Positions 26,022 to 35,236 of a stretch of 64,000 bases of DNA are shown piece after piece; within the stretch, counting starts at the first letter, position 1, and every line of letters begins with the position of its first letter. The notes below the pieces were generated by a model, which worked only from the letters and a program-made list of their open reading frames with translations, had not been told where the DNA came from and made no database searches. The stretch comes from Bacillota bacterium (GTDB lineage Bacteria > Bacillota > Ch66 > Ch109), in assembly GCA_013178275.1 (NCBI GenBank), contig JABLWZ010000006.1:248001-312000 (forward strand), in the 5' to 3' direction. The translations under genes and the position numbers were made by a program.

Positions 26022-28253
26022 TCAACCTAGAAGGTCGTCGATGTCCTTTTTCAGCATGGTCAGGCCGATCTTCTGCAGCTCATAACGGGCAGCCCTGACT
26101 ATGTGCTCCATACCGACCGGCTCCGACATCTCCGCCGCCAGGAAGGCGGCCGCCACCACGATGTTCTTGATGTTTCCGCCGGCGATCTCCAGCTTCCTCG
26201 CCAGCATCTCGAACTCCACGTCACGCGCCACCGGGGTCTCCCGGGGAAACATCGAGCGCCAGATCATCTCCCGGTACTCGGGATCGGGGAAGGGAAACTC
26301 CACCAGGAAGTTCAGCCTCCGCCGAAAGGCCTCGTCGAGGTTCTTCATCAGATTGGTGGCAAGGATGGAGACTCCGTCATACTCCTCCACCTTCTGCAGA
26401 AGGTACGCGGTCTCGATGTTGGCGTAGCGGTCGTGAGCGTCCTTCACCTCCGAACGCTTGCCGAAGAGCGCGTCCGCCTCGTCGAAGAACAGGATGGCGT
26501 TGCTGTAACGCGCCTCGTTGAATATCTGCTGGAGGTTCTTCTCCGTCTCCCCGATGTACTTGCTGATCACCTGCGAGAGGTCGATCTTGTAGAGCTCCAG
26601 GTTCAGTTCGCTGGCCATCACCTGAGCGGCCATGGTCTTGCCGGTCCCCGGCTGTCCCGAGAACAGCATGGTCAGCCCCTTGCCGTAGGCCAGCTTGTTT
26701 CCGAACCCCCACTGGTCGTAGACTATACTGCGGTACTTTATCTGGTTGCAGCCGTTCCTCAGCTGCTCCTTGGTCTCGGGCGGCAGGATGATGTCCTCCC
26801 AGGTGTACCGGGGCTCGACCTTGACCGCCTTCTGGCCCAGGTTGTGCCGGCCCTGTGAAAAGCAGGCTCGGTGCAGCACCTCGGTCTCGATCTCCGCCCG
26901 GCCGGGGGCCTTCCACGAGGCCTCGTCGGCCGCCCTGGCCAGCGCCCCCAGTATCTGCCCCGGGGTGAACCGGAACTTGCCCGCCATGGCCGACCAGTCG
27001 ATGTCTTCGCTGCACTCGTACCCCTGGCTGAAATGCCGCCAGAGCATCTCCCGCTCCATCTCCCCGGGCACGGAGAGTTCGATCTCGACGAAAGAGAAGT
27101 CCGGTATAAGTTCGGGGTGCCGGAAGGGCGACTCCGAGAGCAGGAAAAACTGGTTGGGGAAAGACTGTCCAGCCCGAATAACCTCGTGCAGGTACCGGTA
27201 CAGCGAGGCGCCCTGACGGGGCCGGTTCCCCTCCCCGCCCGCTTCGTCGGGCCGGGCCAGCAGCACCTGGCAGTTCTCGAAGCAGAGCGCCGCCTTTCGC
27301 AGCACGGCCTCCCGCGTCACCCTCTGAACGGTTTCCGTGAACGGGGCATCCAGGTTCAGTATCTTATCCAGGTCCGCCACCACCAGGGACTGTCCGAAGA
27401 AGCGGCAGAGGTGCCTGGCCTGCAGCTTCTTCCCGATCCCGGGCGGGCCCCAGAGGTAATAGACCACCTTTTTCTTTTCTGGTTCGCTGTACCCGGCGAA
27501 CCTCTGCATCCTCCTCTGCAGTTCCTCCCCCAGGACCAGGGGTTCCAGCGCCCCGGTGGGGTTGAAGACCGTCAGGAAAGGCTGCAGCGACTCCTCGGGC
27601 TCGTCGGGGTGCAGGAAAAAGCTGACCACCCGCGTTTCCAGCCTCAACCCGCGCGACAGCAGGGAGGTCCTGGCCGCGGCCTCCTCAGCGTTCTGCACCA
27701 GCAGCATCCGCAGCCCTCCCCGGGAGGCGAGGGACAGTATCGATTCCGGTACCCCTGCTCCCCCGACCTTCATGAGCCTGGACGCCAGGTCCAGAGTGGG
27801 TTCCTTGCGGGTAACGTCGTCATGCAGGAAGGCGTACAGCTTTTCGTAGCGGCGGTCGAACGCCAGCGCCAGGCAGATGACCAGCACCCGCTCCTCGAAG
27901 GGGGTGAGCCCGAAAACCTCACCGATATGGGCCAGCGGGAGGAAAATCCCTTTTCTCAGGCTCATCCTCCGGCGCTCCTGGATGTTCGACTCCAGCTGCG
28001 CCATCTGCCTGACCAGGGTATCGTTCTCCCCGATATCGGCGCCGCCCGACGAGGAACCGCCCAAAAGCTGCAGCGCCTCCTCCTCCGAGACCACCAGCCC
28101 CCGAAACTGGTCGAACAGGCTGTCCCCCTGGACCTGCCGCTGCTTGACGATCAGCGCGTTTATCCGAAGGTCCAGGAGCCTGAACTCGTCCGCCAGGTGC
28201 TCCCAGCCGTCCTTGTAGAGGTCTATCTTTTTAAACCTGAGGTGTTTCAGCAA
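26022..28253 (-). CDS. Double AAA+ ATPase (Pvc15/Afp15-like)
   Basis: A 743-aa protein. The second AAA domain is complete: Walker A GQPGTGKT (about 532), Walker B ILFFDEADALFG (about 585-597), sensor 1 ILATNLMKN and the arginine-finger region FRRRLNFLVEF. The first domain looks inactive: its Walker A is GPPGIGKK (about 268) and the Walker B place reads LCFENC. The N-terminal part is helical. Pvc15 is needed for assembly of PVC particles. The TTG start at 28253 has GAGAGGCGG 8 bases upstream. Confidence 0.9.
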   Translation of the reverse strand: MLKHLRFKKIDLYKDGWEHLADEFRLLDLRINALIVKQRQVQGDSLFDQFRGLVVSEEEALQLLGGSSSGGADIGENDTLVRQMAQLESNIQERRRMSLRKGIFLPLAHIGEVFGLTPFEERVLVICLALAFDRRYEKLYAFLHDDVTRKEPTLDLASRLMKVGGAGVPESILSLASRGGLRMLLVQNAEEAAARTSLLSRGLRLETRVVSFFLHPDEPEESLQPFLTVFNPTGALEPLVLGEELQRRMQRFAGYSEPEKKKVVYYLWGPPGIGKKLQARHLCRFFGQSLVVADLDKILNLDAPFTETVQRVTREAVLRKAALCFENCQVLLARPDEAGGEGNRPRQGASLYRYLHEVIRAGQSFPNQFFLLSESPFRHPELIPDFSFVEIELSVPGEMEREMLWRHFSQGYECSEDIDWSAMAGKFRFTPGQILGALARAADEASWKAPGRAEIETEVLHRACFSQGRHNLGQKAVKVEPRYTWEDIILPPETKEQLRNGCNQIKYRSIVYDQWGFGNKLAYGKGLTMLFSGQPGTGKTMAAQVMASELNLELYKIDLSQVISKYIGETEKNLQQIFNEARYSNAILFFDEADALFGKRSEVKDAHDRYANIETAYLLQKVEEYDGVSILATNLMKNLDEAFRRRLNFLVEFPFPDPEYREMIWRSMFPRETPVARDVEFEMLARKLEIAGGNIKNIVVAAAFLAAEMSEPVGMEHIVRAARYELQKIGLTMLKKDIDDLLG

Positions 28254-28272
28254 CAGATAATCCGCCTCTCTG

Positions 28273-29142
28273 CTATCCCCCGTAGTGAAGCACCAGCTTG
28301 AACTCTTCCGCTCCGAGCAGCTCGATCTCCAGCTCCGAGGCCCCGGAGGAACTCATAACCCCTTCGAAGAGCGCGATTTTGTCCAGGTCCAGCCCCAGTT
28401 CGCTTCCGCAGCCCACCACCATGTAAGTGTCCGGGTCTTTGAGCCTGATCCCCACCTTGATCACCTGCCGGGGGGTGAACCATAGCGCTGCCGCGACCCC
28501 GCTGTACTGGCTGTTCGTCAGCACGGACAGTATCTTGTCGGGGGGATACGGCAGCCCCAAGTAGCGGAACAGCAGGAGTCCAGTTTCCAGTGATTTCTGG
28601 GGGGGTTCCCCCGCCACCGGGATACAGCACTCCCGGATCTGGTCCGACCCGAAAGACGCCCCCAGGTTCTCGATCTGTCCTATTCCGTAACGATCGGCCC
28701 ACCGCTTCAGCATCTCCGGTTCCGGAAACCCAGCCCAGTCGGTCAGGCCGTGGAGCGGTAGGCGGTCGGGGATGTACCACCCCAGCTCGAAGACGTCCCG
28801 CACGGCCGCGATGGACATGCCGATCCCCTCGGGGTTGAACCGGTCGAGGGCGTCGTTGACCAGCCCCACCCCCTCCGGTCCCAGGGGGAACGACTGGAGG
28901 TAGTGCAGCATCGGCTCGGAGAAATCCTCCCACTTCCCGCCCGCGCTCCAGGTCACCCGGTCCATCGCCCCGTCCAGGGAAACCCTGACTCGGGCGCCGG
29001 GGACCTGGTGAAACTGCTGGTACCAGCGCAGCATCTCCTGCTCCACCGGGGCCTCGAACCCCAGGGTGCATAACGCTATGTATTCGTCATAGCCCAGGGT
29101 CTTTTTGCCCTGGTTCTCATTTTTCCCGTCTGACTGCGGCAT
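28273..29142 (-). CDS. eCIS-associated protein of unknown function
   Basis: A 289-aa protein not recognised. It has no signal peptide or membrane helix. It is soluble-looking, with aromatic-rich stretches (VEQEMLRWYQQFHQVPGARV, AALWFTPRQVIKVGIRLKD) and a C-terminal acidic beta-rich part (SELEIELLGAEEFKLVLHYG). It lies between the DUF4157 gene (22 bases) and the ATPase gene (19 bases), so it is cotranscribed with both. A chaperone for the large DUF4157 protein is one possibility, based on adjacency only. Confidence 0.7.
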   Translation of the reverse strand: MPQSDGKNENQGKKTLGYDEYIALCTLGFEAPVEQEMLRWYQQFHQVPGARVRVSLDGAMDRVTWSAGGKWEDFSEPMLHYLQSFPLGPEGVGLVNDALDRFNPEGIGMSIAAVRDVFELGWYIPDRLPLHGLTDWAGFPEPEMLKRWADRYGIGQIENLGASFGSDQIRECCIPVAGEPPQKSLETGLLLFRYLGLPYPPDKILSVLTNSQYSGVAAALWFTPRQVIKVGIRLKDPDTYMVVGCGSELGLDLDKIALFEGVMSSSGASELEIELLGAEEFKLVLHYGG

Positions 29143-29164
29143 TCTCTATTTCCCTTCCAGGTGA

Positions 29165-32100
29165 TTAGGGTTTCTTACCCTTCTTTTTGCTCTCTTCTTT
29201 AAGTTTGGCCTGCAGCAGCTTATCTATCTCCTTGACCTTTTCATCGATCTCGGACTTGATCTCGGTCAGGGACTTGGCCGCCGCCGCGTCAAGCTGCTTT
29301 ATGGTGGCCAACGCCGCGGGGCTGAATCGGTCGTTGTTCAGCGTCTGGGTCTTCTGGGCGTCTATCAGCTCGTTTCTTATCTCCGTCGAGTCCTTGCCCT
29401 TTTTGGCCCGCAGCAGGTTGAACTTGACACCGTTGAGGCTGTTTCGGGCCACTATCTCCAGCGCCGATTTCGCGGTTGTCAGGGCCTGCTGCAGTATACC
29501 CGCCACGGCCTGCTTCTCGACCTGCAGCTTCGCTTCTTCTGTTGCCGAGGCCTTTTTCAGCGCGCCCATGACCTTGGGCCCGAGTTCATCGGGTTTAGCC
29601 TTCACCCGCTTCAGGTGCTCCAGCGCCAGCACTATCTTGGCGGCATCGTTGCCGGCGTCGGTCACTTCCTTCCTGACCCGCTCCGCCTCTGTCCGGCCCG
29701 CTTTCTTCATCAGGGCGCCGACGGCTTCCGTCAGCGCGTCCTGCAGAACCGCGGCCGCCGCCTGCTTCTTGCTCTCCAGCAGCGAACCCGCCGGTGCCGA
29801 TACCAGCTTCATCTTGGCGATGATCCCGGGGGAGATCGCATCCAGCCGGTCGTGTTCTTTTTTATAGTGTTCCAGGGCCCTGGACAGGGCGTCGGTATCG
29901 CTGCCGGAGGTGGTCGCCTCCTGCTTGACCTTGTCCACCTCCGGCTTGTTGACCTTCTTCTCCAGGTTGCTGTTGACCTCGGTCTCCGCCCCCTGCAGGA
30001 AGACCTCGGTATCGTGCTTGTTGGTCTCGAGCTGTCCTCCATCCCTCGGTGCGACAGCCTTTAAGGCGGCGATTGCCCCGGTCGTGAGTCCGCCCACCTT
30101 TTCCTTTTCCTTTTTCAGTCGTCCCAACACCAGGACTATCTTATCGAGGTCGATACCGGCGGCCGCCGCATCCTTCTTGACCTTTTCCGCCTCCGTCTTG
30201 TCAGCCCTCGAATTGAGCTGTTTTTTCGCCTCCGCCAGCGCGCCTGCAAGCAGTTCGAGGGCCATATTCAGGTCGGACTCCAGTATCGCGCCGTTTCTGG
30301 GATTGGCCTTTTTCGCGTCGGCGATAACCGGGGGAGTGATCAGCAGTAACAGCAGGTCCTTCTGCGTCTTCAGCTTCTGCAGGGCCGCCTCCAGCTTGGC
30401 GGAATCGCTGCCCGCCGCGGTCACCTCATCCTTGATCTTCTTTGCCTCACCCACGTTGACGCTCTGCGGAACCGGGGCCCGCGTGGGCGGCGCGACGGTC
30501 GCCAGCGGTTTCCTCTTTTTATCCTTCTTATCTTCTTCTTCCTTCGGTTCGCTGGTCTCCAGTTCAGGCTCTTCGGTGACTGAATCACCGGGCGAGAGCC
30601 CCCTTCCCCGTGCGACGCTGGATACCGCGGTGACGGTCGTGCTGGCGGCCAGGTCGAAGAACTTCTTGCCGGTGTCGGCGTGAAGCAGTCTGCGGTCGTC
30701 CCATTTCTGCTTCAGCTGGTCGGATACACCGGTGAAGGTCGGGTCCTCATCCGTATGCTCCATGGTGGGGTTCAGGTCCTCTGAGGTCTTTATCCCGATA
30801 TTCTTGGCCAGCTCATCGGTGACAGCGCCCTGCAGCGCTCCCAGCGCAGTTTCCGCCAGGCCCTTGATGGAGCCCGCGAGCGCGTCTCTTATGGCCTCCA
30901 GCCCCTTGCCGGTGGTGACCTGGGACTCCAGGGCATCCGCGATGGTCTGGGCAGAACCGGATATCGCCTTTTCGAAAGACTGCTTCCAGATCTGGTGGAA
31001 TATCCCGTCGATGAACTCGTTTCCAGTCACCTGGGTCTTGTTGGCCAGGGTGGCGGTGGGGCCCCAGAACTTGTAGATGCCGCCCGTTCCCCAGCTTATC
31101 TTGATGGCCGAGTCGAGGACCGGGGTCAGGTAAAGCTCGACCGCCTTCACCGCGATCGAGGTGAGCACCTTGTAAGCCGCGCTTCCCAGGGAGACGCTTT
31201 CCGGGTCGAAACCGAAATCGATGGTCTGGTCGAGAACGGCCATAAATCCCGCGATGGCGAGCTGGGCCAGCACCGGCAGCGCCGCCGCCCCCGCGCCTCC
31301 AGTCAGCGGCATGATGATGGCCATCAGTATCAGGCTGATGATCAGCTTGACGTACCCCTTGACCTTTTCCCGGAAGGCTATGAAGCGCTCGGTGGCCTCT
31401 TCGTATTTCTGCTTGGCCTCCTCTACCTTCTTCAGCTTGGCGGCGAGTTCCTGCTGCCAGGCCTGCTCCTGCTGCGGGGTTATGTTCTGCGGCTTCATGT
31501 GGGAGCGGCTCTCGGAGACAGCGCGGGTCGCGCCCAGGTATTCCGCCCGGGCCTGTTCCATGGCCGCGTAGTTGCCCGAGAACCAGCGGCCCTCGAACCC
31601 CCGGCGGGCGTTGGTGGTGGCCATGCCCCTCTCCTGCTCCACGTTCATGGACATGGCCCGCATCTCCTCGGGCAGGAGCTTTTTCTTCAGGGCGCCGCCG
31701 GTGCTCTCGGCCAGCTGTTCTCCCTCGCTCTTCGGGGTGCTGGGCGAGGGCGGGGGTGAGCTGCTCGGGGCGAGCAGTTCGCCCAGCTTGTTGCGCACCT
31801 CATCCAGTTTGTCCTTGACATCCTTATCCTCATCATACGCTTCGGAAAGCTTATCCTGGATAGCGGCGACGATCTTTCTCCGCTCCTCCGCCCTAACCCG
31901 CTTAAGCTTCTCCAGTCGGGTGACCAGGGAGAGCTTTACCCCGGGGGTGAAGTTGAGGAGGCGGTGCTGGAGTTCCATGGCGAAGGCCATGCGGTCCTTC
32001 TTTTCCTGCCCCGAGAGGGTCTTCAGCTTCTCGATCTGGTTCTTAAATGCCGTATAGAGGGAATGGAACTGGTCGATGTCGGAGAAGGTCCGCAGCAGGT

Positions 32101-35100
32101 CCGCACCGCTGGCCTCCTCGACGGCGGCGATGACCCCCTCGGGGTCGATGGCGATCGTCCCCATGGCCGCCTCGCTGATGGCCCCCACCTCGATCTTGTT
32201 GTCGTAGCTCTTGAACCAGTTTTCCCCGACATACTCCACCAGGTGATTCTTATCGGTGAGCTGGGGTTTTATCTTCTTTTCGAGGATATCCGCGTAATGG
32301 GTTTTCCATGCGTCGGGCGGTGTGGGGAACTTCTTCTTGGTCCACTTCATTATGGCGTCCTGGGCCTGGTAGGCCACCTTGCGGACGTTGGTCTTGTTGG
32401 TGCGGGAGGTCCACCGCCTCTGGTAGGCGTTCCGGAACAGCTTCACCCAGTGTTCAACCAGGGCGGTCTCGGTCATGTCGGTGACATCGACGGTTTCCAG
32501 GTCATCTGTACCCGGGGTCGCCGCCTTGAGGTCCTGTCCGCCGATGAAAAAGTGTTTGTCGCTGCCGGTGCTCAGTTCGAACCCGAGCCGCTGTTCCAGC
32601 CGCTTCTTGTCGTTGGGGTCGGAGGAAAAATACCATGCCAGCTGTTTCCTGAGTTCACCGTCGGCCATGATGTACTGCCGGTCCTTATCGGACATCGTCT
32701 TGGACGCCTCGATGATGTCGTGCCTTGTACGTTCCAGCAGGTGCCGGACGTTGTAGCCGGTCATGGCGTGCTGGCGTATAGTTATGTACGCCTCGCCCTC
32801 CTCGGCCACGTCGCCCCCGAACTTGAAGACCGCGATGATCTTCTCCACCGCCCGGTCGTTCATGACTGGGCCGATCTCTTTTTTAAGCCGTTCCAGTGCC
32901 TTGTTCGCGTAATCGATTTTTTTATCGGTGGTTTTTGCGTTCCATGCTGTTTCATCCGCGACCGGGCTCTCGCCGGTTCCCGGGTAGAGCCAGAGGTACT
33001 GCATGACTCCTTTCGGGTCGTCGTCGACCGCTTTGGCGATCTCGTTGGCCAGGGCGTCGGAGTCGCGCTGGTACTTCTTGCTGAAGGAGATGTCCTTGGC
33101 CCGCTGGAGGAGCTGCGCGATCTTTAATGCGCCTTCGTGCTTGATGGTCTTTTGGACCGGCTTCGCGAGCTGACCCGAGGTTCCCGACGCGACATCCGCC
33201 CCGATGCCTCCCCCGACGATATTCACCAGGTAGTTCTTATCGCTGTGGTAGAAACCCAGCTTTTCCGAGGTGCCGCCAGACTTCTGCAGCTGCTGCATGA
33301 AGGTGGAGGTGGGCAGCAGCGCCTGATCGCCTATATAGTTTTCGGCCAGGCCGAACTTCTGCTCCAGGTTGGTGGTCTGCTTCTTCCAGTCGCTCACCTT
33401 TTCGAACATCTGGTGCTTCTCCTGCTCCGATATCCGCATGTACCCGGTCAGCGCCCAGACGATCGCGGTGAGCTGCTTGATGGCGGAATCGACCAGCTGT
33501 TTCGTGGCGGCCGGATCGGACTTGACCGATCCCGCGGTGCCGGCCTCCTTTTCAGCCATCGCGCCCACTGTGTTATAGAATCCCATGGCCGCTTCGATGC
33601 GGGCCATGGTGACGCTCGCTATATCCAGCCGGCTCAGCCGGCTCCAGGGAGCCTTGTTCCTCCAGCCGGTAGTGCCCGGCACCACGTCGATGCCCATCGC
33701 TAAGAGCTGGTTCTCGAAATCCACCATCTTCTTCTTGAACTCCGCTTGCTGCTCCTTAAACCCGGTAGTGTCGGAAGAGGAGAGCAGATCGCTGGACGAG
33801 AAAAACCGTTCGATGGCCTCGAGGATAAAGATGTCCTGGGCTTTGGGGCCGCCGGTCTCGCCCAGGTTGCGGGCGATCTCCATCCCGACGTCGACCTCCC
33901 CGGTCTTGGCCAGCTTCACCAGGTACTTCTTCTGGCTCTCGTCCTTGAACTTCGCTTTGATATCGCCGGTGAGGGTCTTGGGGGAGAACGTGGCGTTGTA
34001 CAGGGGCTCGATCCCCTCCCCGCCGGTCATCAGGGACTGGAGCTTCTCGAACTCGGATTGACTCGGGGTCCCGCTGAGAGCGGTCAGGACGGCGTTGACC
34101 TGGCGCACCCTCTTCTCCGGGGAGGAGCTTATCTCCTCCCGGGCCATTTCGATCGACGTGCGGGTCTCGGATGAGGTCGAGGATTTGGTGGCCCGGGGTC
34201 CCTCCGCCAGGATCTGCTTGCCCCGCTCTCCCTTGCTCGTACCCGATTTGGTGTCGAAGTCGAGCCTGAACTCCGCCTCCATCTGCTCGGCAAACGCCTT
34301 CTCCCTCAGCTGTTTCACCTTCTCGATGGTCTGGGGCGAGGCGGTCTTCGACGCGATGGCGGAGATATTGGTCAGATCGCCCGGAGGCGTGGAGGTGCTG
34401 GGGCGATGGTCCTCCAGCCAGAGGTCGCAGGCCTTTATCACCTTCTCGTAGTAGTCCCAGGCGAACTTGGCGGTGGTCTTTTTCGGGTCCATGTCCGGCT
34501 CGTGGTCCACCAGCTTGTTTATCTCTTCCAGGTCTTCATCGGTTTTACCGGCCGTTTTCAACTCGTTTCTCAGGGCGTCGTTGGCGCTGTCTTTCAATAT
34601 CCGCTGCACGAGGACCGAGCGGGATATGCGGCGGGGCTGGGCGGCCAGTCCCCCGGCTGGCGGGCCTCCCTCACCCGGAGCGGACAGCGGATTTCCTCCC
34701 GTCTGCTGGATGGTGTGGGTCAACTCGTGGGCGATGAGTTCCTGCCCGGCCCGGCTCTGCGGATTGTATTCGCCGCCGCCGAAGTAGATGTCCTCTCCCA
34801 CCGTGAAGGCACGCGCATTTATCGAACTGTTCAGCTGGGCGGCATGGGTGTCGGCGTGAATCCTTATCCCTCCGAAATCGGAACCGAACGCCCCCTCCAT
34901 ACCCCGGCGGACTCCTTCATCCAGCGGCTGCCCCATGCCCCGCGAACGCTGTATGGAGTCCGTGGTCTCGGGATCGAGGTCGCCGCCTTCGCGTCCTATC
35001 CGCTGCACCCGGGCCTTGGTCTGTATTTCTTCCTCTTCTACCGGCTGCCGCTGGATACGAGTTTTAAGCTGTATTTCTTCTTCATCTTCCTGCCGCTGCA

Positions 35101-35236
35101 GTCGGGGTTTAAGCTGTATCTCTTCCTCGTCTTCCTGCCGCTGCACCCGGGGTTTAAGCTGTAAGTCTTCCTCATCTTCCTGCCGCTGCAGTCGGGGTTT
35201 AAGCTGTATCTCTTCCTCGTCTTCCTGCCGCTGCAC
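29165..35236 (-). CDS. DUF4157-type giant eCIS protein, 3' part after a frameshift
   Basis: 2023 aa as an open frame, but the GTG start lies inside a repeat array and the real beginning is the next feature upstream in another frame. Contents: four repeat copies, then the DUF4157 metallopeptidase-like domain with HELTH (34715-34729), a long helical region, a hydrophobic stretch near 31230-31360 (LIISLILMAIIMPLTGGAG, LPVLAQLAIAGFMAV) that could enter a membrane, and a C-terminal region of four to five related helical repeats of about 85 residues (30480-29340) ending in a lysine-rich tail. DUF4157 proteins are linked with eCIS and are often cargo toxins. The joined protein would have about 2533 residues. 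No known toxin domain is visible at the C-terminus. Confidence 0.8.
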   Translation of the reverse strand: MQRQEDEEEIQLKPRLQRQEDEEDLQLKPRVQRQEDEEEIQLKPRLQRQEDEEEIQLKTRIQRQPVEEEEIQTKARVQRIGREGGDLDPETTDSIQRSRGMGQPLDEGVRRGMEGAFGSDFGGIRIHADTHAAQLNSSINARAFTVGEDIYFGGGEYNPQSRAGQELIAHELTHTIQQTGGNPLSAPGEGGPPAGGLAAQPRRISRSVLVQRILKDSANDALRNELKTAGKTDEDLEEINKLVDHEPDMDPKKTTAKFAWDYYEKVIKACDLWLEDHRPSTSTPPGDLTNISAIASKTASPQTIEKVKQLREKAFAEQMEAEFRLDFDTKSGTSKGERGKQILAEGPRATKSSTSSETRTSIEMAREEISSSPEKRVRQVNAVLTALSGTPSQSEFEKLQSLMTGGEGIEPLYNATFSPKTLTGDIKAKFKDESQKKYLVKLAKTGEVDVGMEIARNLGETGGPKAQDIFILEAIERFFSSSDLLSSSDTTGFKEQQAEFKKKMVDFENQLLAMGIDVVPGTTGWRNKAPWSRLSRLDIASVTMARIEAAMGFYNTVGAMAEKEAGTAGSVKSDPAATKQLVDSAIKQLTAIVWALTGYMRISEQEKHQMFEKVSDWKKQTTNLEQKFGLAENYIGDQALLPTSTFMQQLQKSGGTSEKLGFYHSDKNYLVNIVGGGIGADVASGTSGQLAKPVQKTIKHEGALKIAQLLQRAKDISFSKKYQRDSDALANEIAKAVDDDPKGVMQYLWLYPGTGESPVADETAWNAKTTDKKIDYANKALERLKKEIGPVMNDRAVEKIIAVFKFGGDVAEEGEAYITIRQHAMTGYNVRHLLERTRHDIIEASKTMSDKDRQYIMADGELRKQLAWYFSSDPNDKKRLEQRLGFELSTGSDKHFFIGGQDLKAATPGTDDLETVDVTDMTETALVEHWVKLFRNAYQRRWTSRTNKTNVRKVAYQAQDAIMKWTKKKFPTPPDAWKTHYADILEKKIKPQLTDKNHLVEYVGENWFKSYDNKIEVGAISEAAMGTIAIDPEGVIAAVEEASGADLLRTFSDIDQFHSLYTAFKNQIEKLKTLSGQEKKDRMAFAMELQHRLLNFTPGVKLSLVTRLEKLKRVRAEERRKIVAAIQDKLSEAYDEDKDVKDKLDEVRNKLGELLAPSSSPPPSPSTPKSEGEQLAESTGGALKKKLLPEEMRAMSMNVEQERGMATTNARRGFEGRWFSGNYAAMEQARAEYLGATRAVSESRSHMKPQNITPQQEQAWQQELAAKLKKVEEAKQKYEEATERFIAFREKVKGYVKLIISLILMAIIMPLTGGAGAAALPVLAQLAIAGFMAVLDQTIDFGFDPESVSLGSAAYKVLTSIAVKAVELYLTPVLDSAIKISWGTGGIYKFWGPTATLANKTQVTGNEFIDGIFHQIWKQSFEKAISGSAQTIADALESQVTTGKGLEAIRDALAGSIKGLAETALGALQGAVTDELAKNIGIKTSEDLNPTMEHTDEDPTFTGVSDQLKQKWDDRRLLHADTGKKFFDLAASTTVTAVSSVARGRGLSPGDSVTEEPELETSEPKEEEDKKDKKRKPLATVAPPTRAPVPQSVNVGEAKKIKDEVTAAGSDSAKLEAALQKLKTQKDLLLLLITPPVIADAKKANPRNGAILESDLNMALELLAGALAEAKKQLNSRADKTEAEKVKKDAAAAGIDLDKIVLVLGRLKKEKEKVGGLTTGAIAALKAVAPRDGGQLETNKHDTEVFLQGAETEVNSNLEKKVNKPEVDKVKQEATTSGSDTDALSRALEHYKKEHDRLDAISPGIIAKMKLVSAPAGSLLESKKQAAAAVLQDALTEAVGALMKKAGRTEAERVRKEVTDAGNDAAKIVLALEHLKRVKAKPDELGPKVMGALKKASATEEAKLQVEKQAVAGILQQALTTAKSALEIVARNSLNGVKFNLLRAKKGKDSTEIRNELIDAQKTQTLNNDRFSPAALATIKQLDAAAAKSLTEIKSEIDEKVKEIDKLLQAKLKEESKKKGKKP

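Noticed and set aside
31964..33127. 387-codon plus-strand open frame inside the DUF4157 gene
   Set aside because: Antisense shadow; the minus-strand frame is continuous with motif-supported sequence on both sides.
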